This document shows, piece after piece, positions 54,017-63,431 of a DNA stretch of 64,000 nt. How positions within the stretch are numbered: position 1 is the first letter of the stretch; every line of letters begins with the position of its first letter. The notes under the pieces were generated by a model. That model was given only the letters and a program-made list of their open reading frames with translations. It was not told where the DNA came from and did no database searches. The DNA comes from Symbiodinium natans (taxonomy: Eukaryota; Sar; Dinophyceae; Suessiales; Symbiodiniaceae), in contig CAJNDS010002412.1 of NCBI GenBank assembly GCA_905221605.1, positions 1,213,886 to 1,277,885 on the forward strand. The letters are read 5' to 3'. The position numbers were made by a program, and so were the translations under genes.

Positions 54017-54546
54017 GTATGCCTGAGCTTCATGCTCTGGGCAAACACCTGAGCGTCCTGTTGAATGTTTTGTGCTTGCGCTTGTGCCAGCTGTGCAGCA
54101 GCAACGGCCTGAGAATGTGTTCGGGAATCAACCCCATGAAGATGCAATTCCTGACGACTCTGATGCAGGTGCAACTCTGGGGCAATGCGCTGAACATGCT
54201 GATGCAAGTGCACATCCGGGGTGGTTGTCCCATCGCCCGGTGCAAGCGAAACAGGTTGACTTGCTGGTGCAGGACTTGCAACTTCACATGCATAAGCTGG
54301 CGGAGGCAACAAAGCTTGCATCCTAGCGGAGGAAGAGCGATTTCGGGAACTAGCTAAGGCATAGGGTTGAGAGGACCTTCCCCTTCCGGTTGAAACGGCT
54401 CTTACGGGAGTGGAATCACTACTGCTCTCTCCTACCCTTGCTTCTTGTGCCCTTACAGCACTGAGTGCCCGCGCCTGTTGTGTAGGCGGCGTGCTGGAAG
54501 TGGACACCTGGAGCGAGGAATCAGTAGTTTCGGGACTCATCGCCAT
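53785..54546 (-). CDS. gag: Gag N-terminal frame: His-rich repeats and coiled coil
   Basis: The ATG at 54,546 lies in ACCATGG; an upstream in-frame TTG is unlikely to be used. The protein starts as a Ser/Thr-rich segment, then has three His-Leu-His repeats (HLHQ, HLHQ, HLHG) within about 30 residues, then an Ala/Gln-rich coiled-coil start (QAQAQNIQQDAQVFAQ). After about 54,035 this frame loses the coiled-coil character. The overlapping -1 frame picks it up (EAQAYVQVAKSEAQAYVQ) and continues as the long pol frame. The two frames overlap from 54,127 to 53,785, so a -1 shift or a one-base change there would join them. The natural product is probably capsid precursor plus Gag-Pol. No canonical heptanucleotide slip site was seen in the overlap. 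Confidence 0.6.
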   Translation of the reverse strand: MAMSPETTDSSLQVSTSSTPPTQQARALSAVRAQEARVGESSSDSTPVRAVSTGRGRSSQPYALASSRNRSSSARMQALLPPPAYACEVASPAPASQPVSLAPGDGTTTPDVHLHQHVQRIAPELHLHQSRQELHLHGVDSRTHSQAVAAAQLAQAQAQNIQQDAQVFAQSMKLRHTCRLQRVRLRHMFRALSLLLNMKPCSTHKSMQSALGLKLRDRSRVFQNKPVSILHKQTKPLPHFRLGIVNLRSSRKK

Positions 54547-54605
54547 GGTGCCAGGCAATAGAAACCCCAGGTTCCCCTGAAGGTCAGCACCTCTCTTTTA
54601 GCGTT

Positions 54606-55813
54606 TTACAGGGACCGCAGCCACAACAACACAGTGGGCACGAGATCAGTCAGCCACGTATTCGGCGATACCAAAATACCGTGAACACCATACGCCTCGA
54701 CGTCCCGCACGATGTCTGATCTGTCATCCAAATGACACGCAAAGTGATCCGACCGCCGGTCCATCAGGACGGCCCGTTGGAGAGCTAGTGATGCTCCGAA
54801 GCCATCGACTGACGCGTTTCTTTGGCCCGTTCTGTCCCAGAGTAACTCGTGCAAATAAACTTCAGCTTCACGTGGCTCGGACGCTCTGCGTTCAAACGGT
54901 CCAAAAAATCTCGGCTGTCCTGAAAGTGGATGTTGAGCACCCCGCTGAAATCCAATGAAATCAGGACAGGGATGTCCTCACGCACTTCGACCACTTCCAA
55001 AGGTGCAACACGCGGCGCGGCAGAAGAAGAAGATGAGAGCGCCTGATTATGCTCTCTCCACTCTTCAGTAGTCCACCGGTTTATGGCTTCTCTATCTGAG
55101 TGTTGTCCCAATTCAACCTGTACCCTGAACGAATCCGCTATGGTTGGATACTCTCTTTCGTCCAACTCCCAGTCCTGCGGTGGTCTGGACTCGGGTCGGG
55201 CCTTTGCTTTGGGACGATACACAAGAAGATCTGCTGCAGCCTCCGGTGCACGTGACGGACCTGGTGTTCCGGGCAAGGTACTTGCCTTGGGAGGAACCGG
55301 GGTTCTATTACCCTTATGTTTAGGTCGTGCCCTAGGAGGTGCAGGGGTTCGATCACCCTTATGTTTCGGTCGCGGTCTAGGAGGTACCGGAGTTTGGTCA
55401 GAACCCTCAACCAAGGAACGAGGCGGAGATCTGGAACGCACTGCGACAGGAGGAGTCCTCGGAGCCGGTATCTCAGGCTCCGGCGAAGGTGCCTGAAGCA
55501 CTCCTCTGACCTCTTCCAGGGTATCCTCGACGAACGTAGCGTAAGGATGATATGGCAATGCCTCCGTGCCCTCGAGCTCTCTTTCTCGAGTTCGGACCAG
55601 CCGTATGGCCCCAGACTGCTGCTGAGTACCGATGAGAAGCTGCACCAGCGCACGGATGACCACCAAGAGGACAGCTTTCCTCCGACGGAACTCAGACGAG
55701 CCTTTGACCGCAGGCGAGTTCGTGGCCCTGGAAAAAGCAGCAGTCACACGCTCCACAAAGGACTCTTCAGAGGTCACGCGTTCCCACGCCTGCAAAAAAT
55801 CGTTCCAACCCAT
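54606..55813 (-). CDS. ORF1: proline-rich protein with HAD-phosphatase-like domain, one -1 frame break
   Basis: The ATG at 55,813 (minus) sits in ACCATGG, the same context as the gag start. The first frame gives 342 codons to a stop at 54,785. An N-terminal helical segment (MGWNDFLQAWERV) is followed by a basic proline-rich middle with two copies of RPKHKG. The HAD-like domain then starts with VLISLDFSGVL (motif I, nucleophile Asp about residue 288) and FICTSYSG (motif II). The expected motif IV, HLDDRSDIV (DD at 54,723-54,728), is in the -1 frame, open from about 54,854 to a stop at 54,606, so a single frame break separates motifs II and IV. The second motif-I Asp is replaced by Ser, which would impair phosphatase chemistry. 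Substrate unknown; it could be a structural or RNA-handling variant of the fold. The next ORF (gag) begins 59 bases after the stop. Confidence 0.6.
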
Positions 55814-56992
55814 GGTACCAGAGACAATTGCACAGCCTGATTCGGGCGGCAACCCCTCTAAGCCTAATTCGGGCGGCGACCCCAACAAGCCTAGAAAGTG
55901 GCCAGAAGAATGTGTGCAGAGTGCCTGAGCTTGACTACCTTGCCGGGATTCCTCAGATGGGATATTGGGGCAATGCAGGTCTTTCAACTAACGACACGCA
56001 CTCAACCGGCTGTCTGAGCCAATGCACACGGATGAAAGTGGGGAAGACCCGCGACTCTCTTTGCTTTGACCCTGAAACCTCTTAGGGATTGGGACTTTGT
56101 CCGATGTTGCGTTCACAGTGCGTGGTCAAGCCGACGGCACTGTGGGTTTGCTGTTGGCGGAGTGATGGGCTTAGTCTCAACCCGAAGGGAGACCACAAAC
56201 CACGCGAAGATCGAAGTCTGAACTGAACCTGCTGTTTGGGCAGTTCGAGGCGAAGCACACGGTGATGCAGTGATGCTTCGTCAGACGCCTAGGGTACCCA
56301 CAAGGCCTAGCCTCCCTAAACCGTGCACGGGTTCACAGGAGAGGGTACAAAGGCAAGATGTTCAGGAATGTTTGAAGTGAAGTCCGAAAGTCAGAACCAA
56401 CCAGGGCAAGAGGGGCGAGCACCTCGACACCGCAGCGGAGATGCGCAGCCACACGATGTACCTGGATGTCACGGAAAGTATTGAGGCAATCTAGGGACCC
56501 ACCTATCGTCGGCGTACGTTAAAGCACGGACAAGGACCCTAAGCTGCCAGTCAAACGATACCTCTCTGTAGTGATTAGCAAGAAGATTACTCACGAACCT
56601 TCTCCACCAATTTAGCGGATGAGCAATCAACAAACGCGTGATGCGTTTCTCACGCAAGGCCTTAATGAAATGAACCCAAATGTGGAGGTGTGTTGCGTAA
56701 TGCTCTTCCGGCTCAGTGCTTTGCATGCACGATCGAAGATTTCGAGATATGGAATGCCACGTGGAAAGCCCAACGGTGGCTTGCAGGTGAAGTGAATGCA
56801 ATTGCTGAGCCTGGCTCTGGCTCGACACAATGCTGGATGTGAAGTATGAATGAGGCAGGGCCAGCGGCTCCTGTCGCGCAATTTCAAGCACACTCTCAAG
56901 GCAGGTGTGCGGTTATGGAGGGGGCACTATGGCGGCGCGCGGCTTTGCCTACGTTCCTACCAAAGTGACCACGTAGCTTGAGGCTGTTAACC
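55814..56992 (-). other. Leader of the retrotransposon
   Basis: About 1.2 kb separates the 5' LTR from the first ORF. It includes a 27-bp imperfect direct repeat (55,835-55,861 and 55,862-55,888, each beginning GCCT and sharing ATTCGGGCGGC). A 140-codon frame at 56,469-56,891 lacks an ATG and has no recognisable domain. The region probably holds packaging or translation signals; none can be identified from the sequence. Confidence 0.5.
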
Positions 56993-56993
56993 A
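56974..56993 (-). promoter_or_regulatory. Candidate primer-binding site
   Basis: Just inside the 5' LTR the minus strand reads TGGTTAACAGCCTCAAGC, the first T being the last LTR base. TGG at this place is the usual complement of a tRNA CCA end. The rest was not matched to a specific tRNA, so the primer is unknown. Confidence 0.45.
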
Positions 56994-57148
56994 GTTTAGT
57001 ACAACAAAGGTACTTAAGACAAGGAAAGACGCACAACGGGCACGCCTATTTTCCTTGAGCCAAAATACAATCAGTCATCCGAATCTGCTCTCCTAACCCT
57101 ACTTGGTATGTACAGCTAAACGGTGGTTTGGGGCCAGTTTAGTTAACT
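56993..57148 (-). repeat. 5' LTR of the copia-type element
   Basis: A 156-bp repeat, plus strand AGTTTAGTAC to TTAACT. The single difference from the 3' LTR (T at 56,997 against A at 46,455) falls in the terminal inverted hexamer, on the side facing the leader. The promoter must lie here, but no TATA box is evident, as usual in dinoflagellates. Confidence 0.95.
57054..57066 (-). promoter_or_regulatory. Relict dinoflagellate spliced-leader sequence in the 5' LTR
   Basis: On the minus strand the LTR reads ATTTTGGCTCAAG, exactly the last 13 bases of the 22-base dinoflagellate spliced leader as I remember it. It is in the same orientation as element transcription and ends 95 bases into the LTR. 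An identical copy is in the 3' LTR. It may mark the 5' end of a trans-spliced genomic RNA, fixed into the R region. Confidence 0.6.
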
Positions 57149-57180
57149 TACGATTTGTAACTACTCCGACCCCTCTATTA
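57149..57180. repeat. Right part of the interrupted MITE family G element
   Basis: Begins with the second TACGA (57,149-57,153) and ends with the family G terminus CTCCGACCCCT. With 46,350-46,450 it reconstitutes one family G element of about 130 bp. Confidence 0.7.
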
Positions 57181-57641
57181 GAGTCAGTTGTGTGGTCCTG
57201 GCTGCGCAAAGCAGGCCTTGAACAAGGTTTAGGGTTTAGGGTTTAGGGTTTAGGGTTTAGGGTTTAGGGTTTAGGGTTTGGGTCTGCTTTTTTGCCACCT
57301 GCCAAGCAGTCCAGCCGCACCACAGGGTGTGGGGTTTAGGGTTTAGGGTTCAGTCACAGAGCTAACTCAGCAAGAGCAGAAAGCGCCAACAAACCGCCAA
57401 CACTTCACCCCGAATGGCCCTGCAAGCTGGCTTCGAAACAAGCCTTAGCGGATAATCACCAGAAAACTTTTTGGAGCAGGGTTTAGGGCTTAGGGTTTAG
57501 GGTTTAGGGTTTAGGGTTTAGGGTTTAGGGTTTAGGGTGACACCCTAAACCCTAAACCCTCACAAAACCCTGTTATCCCCAACGAGGAGCCCTCTGGCGG
57601 CGTGTACTTCTCCAGGTAGAGGCGCACTGTGGCACCCGCCA

Positions 57642-57776
57642 CCTTGGGGACGAATTATGAACCCTAAAAGGGGTTTAGGGTTTAGGGTTTAGGGTTTAGG
57701 GTTCATATTACCTTAACAGGAATTATAGTAGTCAGGGTATATGACCCCAATTTTAGGGTCCATTTCGTCCCCAAGG
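57642..57776. repeat. MITE family E copy with clear inverted ends and a telomeric array inside
   Basis: CCTTGGGGACGAATTATGAA at the left is inverted as GGTCCATTTCGTCCCCAAGG at the right. Between GAACCCTAAAAGGGGTTT and TTCATATTACC lie four or so TTTAGGG units (about 57,672-57,703) that the copy at 20,769-20,880 lacks. Confidence 0.75.
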
Positions 57777-57858
57777 CACCCCGGTGCCGGAGAGGCGGAA
57801 GATTATTCGGGAGCCGTCCTCGAAGATGAACCGAACGCCTGCGGCAGAGACAGACCTA

Positions 57859-57935
57859 CGGGTCCTTAGCAGGGAATGAGGGGAAATAGGTACCTTATAT
57901 CCCCTGTATAACCTCTTAAAGGGTACGTACATGTA
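57859..57935. repeat. MITE family H, partial copy
   Basis: GGTCCTTAGCAGGGAATGAG and GGTACCTTATATCCCC, followed by a short TA run. The right end is not clear. Confidence 0.4.
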
Positions 57936-58174
57936 CATATATATATATATGTTTTGTTTTGTTTTAAATTCTGTTTATTACATATAGAGAGAGAGGGATA
58001 TAAGGTACAGCATTTCCTCCCTCCGTACTCTATGAACGAATTAAGCAAAGGCCGGTGAGCGGTGGGCCAGGCTCCGGGTGTCGACCAAGCAGCTCGGACG
58101 TATGAGTTTTAGGGCTTAGGGTTTAGGGTTTAGGGTTGGCTAAGGGAGGCTATGGGGGACTTGCATAGACTTGA

Positions 58175-58265
58175 CCTGGGGCTCTATATTTCTACCTACA
58201 GTTTAGTAGTAACTACCCTTGATTAGAAGGTCTAACACATAAACTGTAGGTAAAGAGGATCCCAG
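58175..58265. repeat. MITE family B, copy 7
   Basis: CCTGGGGCTCTATATTTCTA at the left and AACTGTAGGTAAAGAGGATC with CCAG at the right. Confidence 0.65.
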
Positions 58266-58494
58266 CAAGGGTTTGCAAGGCTACCGGGTGCATAGTTGCA
58301 AAGGTTCTACGTATTGGATAGTCGAAGCTAAGTGGGGTCTGGTCTTTGCGTCTGCTTATGAAGGCTGGGGCAGGTGAGGAACAGGTAGGCCGCTTGGCAA
58401 AGGTCCACTGAGGAGACCTGTGGAACCCTAAATGACCCCAAACATGATACAAGGTTCCACATGATAGGTATCCCAAAAGGGGACAGTCATGTCA

Positions 58495-58602
58495 TATAGG
58501 GCCTGAAGATTCGAATAGGTTTTTTTTTGGGGGGGGATTATAGTCTAATCAGAAAGGGACCATAATGGCATACTATTAGTATTTATTCCGACCCCATATA
58601 AG
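58495..58602. repeat. MITE family G copy
   Basis: ATAGGGCCTGAAGATTCGAA at the left, a T-run/G-run and GAAAGGGACCATAATGGCAT, then TTATTCCGACCCCATA at the right. Confidence 0.65.
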
Positions 58603-58908
58603 CCCTAAACCCTAAACCCTGAACCCTAGACCCTAACCCTAAACCCTAAACCCTAAACCCTAAACCCTCTGAGTCGGGAATCTGGCCATCCGGCTCAGCA
58701 AGAGTCGGGGCCAGAGGGTTTGAATGATTGGCCTTGGTTCTTGGACACGCTGCCATCCACCGGATCGTTGTACTCAAAGACCTGATTTTGGGAATTCCTT
58801 TTAGGGTTTAGGGTTTAGGGTTTGGGGTTTGGGGTTTGGGGTTTAGGGTTTACGGGGGCTTCGACGCCCTCTACCGCATCTGAAATGCTCGCGACCACAT
58901 CAACGACC

Positions 58909-59015
58909 ATAGCTCCCCCTTTTGCTAGCAGTCCTTCATAGGGACTATAATCGGGGGTACACAAATCCAGAATAAGGACTGTTCGTATAAGGGCCTTTGT
59001 AAGGGGGAACATCCC
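58909..59015. repeat. MITE family A, copy 11
   Basis: Left arm AGCTCCCCCTTTTGCTAGCA and CAGTCCTTCATAGGGAC; right arm ATAAGGACTGTTCGTATAAG and AAGGGGGAACATCCC. Confidence 0.65.
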
Positions 59016-62000
59016 GTGGCGTTACTGGTGGATTTCCGTGTTAATAGCATCATTTCCAGCTGCTTCAGGAGGGTGCTTGGCGACATCTGCGGCTTTACGG
59101 GAGACGCTTTCAGCTCGCATCTCTCAAAGCCCAGCTTCACCTCATCCACCCCTGCATCCGCAGGAAAACCAGCAGCCCAAACCGATCCCAAGAGCAAAAG
59201 CAGCACAGCAAGGGAACTCAATCGGTTTTTTGGAAAGTTTACCGGTGTTTGCCGAGATCGGATGAGTCCAGGGTTTATGGGGCCTGCCGGGCCTTCACTT
59301 AGGGTTTAGGGCTTAGGGTTTAGGGTTTAGGGCTTAGGGTTTAGGGTTTAGGTTTTAGGGTTTAGGGTTTTACAAACCTTCACAGCCCCCCCAGAAAGTG
59401 GTGAAGGAGTCTAAGCCAAGGGACATCATTGATCTTGATCTTCATGTTGCCGAAAGTCTGGCCAACGAGCTGGCCTCTCTTGCGCAGCGTCTTTCGGGGA
59501 CTGAAGATACCAGTTTTGCAAAAAGCCCAACTCCTATAAACCCAGTAGACCCACCCAAACTGGAAGTGAAAGTACCCGCCCCTGACCCTAAACCTTAAAC
59601 CCTAAACCCTAAACCCTAAACCCTAATCCCCAAACCCAAAAACCTACGACCCTTGCCTCCACAAGGGCAGCCCCCTATTTTCTTAATCGCGGGTCCTCAT
59701 CAGGGCGAGTTTTCATTTCGTCTGAGTCAACTGAAGGCTCGCTCGTCTTACGATCCGTTTAGGTTTTTTTTTAAGGTTTCGGGGTTAAGACGAACTCATG
59801 GCCTCTCGTTTGCATGTCGTTTTTTTTTTTGGGGGGGGGGGGGGGGGGCTTCATTGGGGCAGAGGTGGGCTAGCTAAGGGCTGGAGGCTTACGCATTTGA
59901 GCTGAGTGGCTGGATCAAGCCCCAAACCTTTAGTTCTTTTTTCACCGTCCACCCTGAACCCATATAAACCCTAAACCCTAGACCCCTGTTTTTTAACCCA
60001 GACTCTTTACATCAGCTAACCCTAAACCCCTAAGCCTAAACCCTAAACCCTGGGCCCTCCACCCCCTTTGGGCCATAAACCCTCATGGCGGCACCTGACT
60101 TGTCGGACATCGCCTTCATCATCTGCTCCGCTTTGGGCTTGTCAACGCCTGCCCCCAACGAGATCCACCGAGCTTCCGAGGGTTTGGGGTTTCCTGGGTT
60201 TCCTACGGACCACCTCTCCGGGTTTGGAACTACCTACAGATGGTGACTATTTTCCGAATAGTACCCGAATAAGAACCTCCTCCTCCTCCCCCCGCCCCAC
60301 CCAAACAGGTGCCCCTGGTTTTCGGAACCCCCCCCCCCCCCCCTGAAACCCGAGACCCAAATCGAGCAGTAGCCTTCATAGTCGTAGCGGGCATAGTAAT
60401 TTCGTCCATAGGTCCTCAGTTGGGGCTTCGTATCGAGTGGGTCGCCGCTTCGGGTGTCAGGGTCGTCGAAGTCTAAGCTAGATCTAACTTGGGTCTGCTT
60501 GGGAGACAGCTTTGCTTTGTAGGGCTTAGGGTCTGGGGGGAAGTTGGGTGAAGAGCCTTGAACTCTGATCCCATTGTAGAGTGCGCAAATCTGATTGTCC
60601 ATGTCCGAACACGCCTGAACCGATGCAAGAAGGACGAGATACTTCCAGTGCTCATTTGCAACGTCCTCCACCGACACGAGCTTTCCAGCCTCAAAAAGCT
60701 CTTGCTACATTCCAGACATTTAGACAATCAGAAATAGCCTAGTTCACATGACGTTCAGTCAAGCCTTAAACCCTGGAAACCCTAAACCCTGACGCCCAAA
60801 ATACAAGGCTCGCTGATTCGGGCTAGGGTGCCTCGACAAGGCTCTCGATCTTAGAGGGTTGCGGCTTAGGTCCTAGCGTTAAAGTTTTGTAGGGTCTAGC
60901 GTCGAGCGTCGAGCGGCTATTGGGCTTGGTTAAGTTTGGGACCGCAGGTTAAGGGTTAACGGCTTAGGGTTTAGGATATTAGGTGAACGGTTGAGGGTAT
61001 AGGTTTTCCGGTTAAGGGCTAAGGTTTTCGGATTCTAGCTCAAGGGTTAAGGGTTTAGAATGAAAGGTTAAGGGTTTAGGGTTTTAGGGTAGGATTTTAG
61101 GGTAAGGGTCTAGCTCTAAAGCGCTTATAAAGGGTCTCTTTTAGTCTTGAGCCCTGCTGACCTTCTCCGTTTTCCTGGCCAGGATCTGAAGCCAGGCAAG
61201 CACAGCCCACATTCCATCCTGGCAACAGGAAGAGCACATGTGGGGTTGCTACGGCAACAGGGGACCGCCGATGTAGATCCCCCCCCCAATAGTAGGATCT
61301 TTGTTTTTTTAACAAGGACACCAGTAAGGTACCTAATTTCGGAAACCCCCACGTACGTCAAAAAAATGTACGTTCCCCACCGGGCCGCAGAACATCACAC
61401 GCTGAAACCTTTCGCACACGAAACCCCAAACCCTAAGCCCTATGAACCCTAAACCTTAACCCTAAACCCTAAATCCTGACCCTAAACCCAAAACCTAAAC
61501 ACTAAACCCCAAGCCCAAACTTTAATCCCCTGAGCAGATTCGCATGACATGACGCGCCTTCTCGCGGACGTGATCGGCGCCCGTACCAAAGGACTCCTCA
61601 CCGCAGATGAAGGGCGTGTAGACCTTCCTGGCTTGCAGGGTTTAGGGTTTAGGGTTTGGAGTTTATAAGGGTTTACGGCTTTACGGTTTAGGGTTTTAGG
61701 GTTTAGGGTTGAGGGTTTAGGGTTGAGGGTGCAAAACACAACTCAACAAAACCTTTTACCTGCTCGGACAACATGGACACGAGGCTGCATGAGGAAATCG
61801 ATCTCGCCGCGTGACAGCGTCCGGGCAGAAAGTTTCGAGCTCCACTCCCAGGGCCCTAAACCCTAAACCCTAAACCCTACACCCTAAACCCGAAACCCTA
61901 AAGTCTAAACCCTAAACCCTAAACCCTAAACCCCAAACCCTAAACCCTAAACCTAAAATCTAAAAATCTAAACCGTTTGGAATCCTAAACCCTATAAGCC

Positions 62001-62480
62001 CTAAAAAGACCCGCAAGCCCTGCGGTCCCAGGAACTTGTCGGGGAAGTACTGGGTTCCGCTGTCCATCAGGTTGCCGAAGAACTTCCATCCTGCTGGGTT
62101 TAGGGTTTAAGGCTTGGCATGCGCTCTCTGCAAGCAGGGTTTCAGGTTTAGGGTTTAGGGTTTTCCGGTTTAGGGTTTAGGGTTAGGGTTCATGCACCGG
62201 ACGCTTCTACGAAGCCCTGGATCCACAGTCTCCCCTCCAAAGCACGATACATCGTCCCGAAAGCCCGCAAACCCACACTCAAACACAGATGAAGCTCGAA
62301 GCCCTTACCCTCCCCTTGCCTGACTTCCTCACCCTAAACCCTAAACCCTAAACCCTAAACCCTAAACCCTAAACCCCAAACCCCCCGACCTACTGGCCTG
62401 TAGGCACCTCAAAGCACTCGATCTCCTTCGCCTCACGATTGTTTTTTAGGGCTTCGGGGTTTCGTGGGACCAGGCTACGA

Positions 62481-62700
62481 CCTTTGGACCAATTTTGAAC
62501 CCTAACAGGGTTTAGAGGGTTTAGGGTTTAGGGTTTAGGGTTTAGGGTTTAGGGTCTAGGGTCCATATATGGTCTTGGGATGTTCCTCCGTATACCAACA
62601 GTCCTTGCTAGGGATGATCAAATATTGTGATCCCGATTAAGGACTGTTAGTATAAGGGGGAACATCCCTGTCATACACCTTAATCGGATTTGTAGTAGGA
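62481..62700. repeat. MITE family E copy with telomeric array, apparently split by a family A copy
   Basis: CCTTTGGACCAATTTTGAAC and CCTAACAGGGTTT lead into a TTTAGGG array (about 62,512-62,556), then GGTCCATATATGG. The family A copy at 62,575-62,668 follows, and TCATACACCTTAATCGGATT after it resembles the family E interior. This would be a nested pair, but the join is not exact. Confidence 0.45.
62575..62668. repeat. MITE family A, copy 12
   Basis: TTGGGATGTTCCTCCGTATA at the left and AGTATAAGGGGGAACATCCC at the right, with inner CAGTCCTTGCTAGGGAT / CCCGATTAAGGACTG. Confidence 0.8.
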
Positions 62701-62919
62701 ATTGCAATTGCAGTAGTCTTCGGGTTCTCTCTTCGGACGCCCCACGTCTCACAAAGGTTTTTTGTTCAAGTTGAGGGGATCCAGGGTGAAGCCTGAACCT
62801 GGATGGTCTAGGGGTTAGGGTTTAGGGTTTAGGGTGTAGGGTTTAGGGTTTAGGGTTTAGGGCTTAGGGTTTAGGGCTGAGCCACAAAGCCTATAAACTC
62901 CAACACCCTAAGGCCAAAC

Positions 62920-63058
62920 TTGGGATGTTCGCCCTTATACTAACAGTCCTTATTAGGGAATATAGTAGGGTTCTATAATCTATAAGGTTTGTTTTCACAA
63001 GGGACTCGACTGCTGCCCTTTCTGCCCAGCCTGTGCCCACGCTAAGGGGAACATGCCA
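62920..63058. repeat. MITE family A, copy 13 (internally altered)
   Basis: TTGGGATGTTCGCCCTTATA and CAGTCCTTATTAGGGA at the left; GCTAAGGGGAACATGCCAA at the right. The stretch between about 62,990 and 63,040 is unlike other copies, so it may carry a small insertion or replacement. Confidence 0.6.
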
Positions 63059-63355
63059 ACCGAAACCCTAAACCCTATACTCTTTTTGGATCCGCGTCTC
63101 CCTGCTGTGCTGCCGAAAAATTACATCTAGTTTCTTATACTCGTGAACCCTGTAAACTTCCCCATAAACATCCTGAGTCAGGGTTTTGGGTTTAGGGTTT
63201 AGTGTTTAGGCTTTAGGCTTTAGGGTTGGATCCTTTACGAGACCCCACCTTCGCCACCAAGTCCACCGCGCCGCTGGTGGGCATCGACCGGGCACAGCCC
63301 TTCAGCCCAGCCTCCCGATCGCGCTCTTCTGTCGCGCTTGTAGGGTTTAGGGTTT

Positions 63356-63431
63356 TGGTTCTTAGTAGGGAATGATGGAACGAGGTACCCTATACACACC
63401 CTTTTAGGGTGTATATAGTTACCAAGAACCA
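63356..63431. repeat. MITE family H, complete copy
   Basis: TTGGTTCTTAGTAGGGAATG at the left and GTATATAGTTACCAAGAACCA at the right, with TGGTTCTT/AAGAACCA as perfect inverted ends. Confidence 0.65.

Larger units (their letters stand above)
46451..57148 (-). mobile_element. Ty1/copia-type LTR retrotransposon, nearly intact, 10.7 kb
   Basis: Two 156-bp LTRs (46,451-46,606 and 56,993-57,148) enclose ORF1, gag and pol on the minus strand. The target duplication TACGA lies at 46,446-46,450 and 57,149-57,153. Integrase precedes reverse transcriptase, the Ty1/copia order. The LTRs differ at one base (46,455 against 56,997), indicating a recent insertion. The element contains no telomeric array although its surroundings are full of them, also consistent with youth. 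Coding extras not found in ordinary copia elements are an ORF1 with a HAD-like domain, a CCCH zinc finger, a methyltransferase-like domain and a dioxygenase-like domain. Two frame breaks (in ORF1 and between gag and pol) mean it is either slightly damaged or uses frameshifting. Confidence 0.93.

Noticed and set aside
53785-54127. A canonical -1 slippery heptanucleotide in the gag/pol overlap
   Set aside because: I scanned the gag frame for the X-XXY-YYZ pattern and found none, so programmed frameshifting is not asserted.
56469-56891. 140-codon frame in the retrotransposon leader
   Set aside because: It begins at GTG, has no ATG near its start and no recognisable domain; the first ACCATGG-type start in the element is at 55,813.
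60234-60677. Minus-strand frame of 147 codons right of the retrotransposon
   Set aside because: Part of it reads through a C-run/G-run and Gly-Gly stretches; no domain or flanking gene signals.
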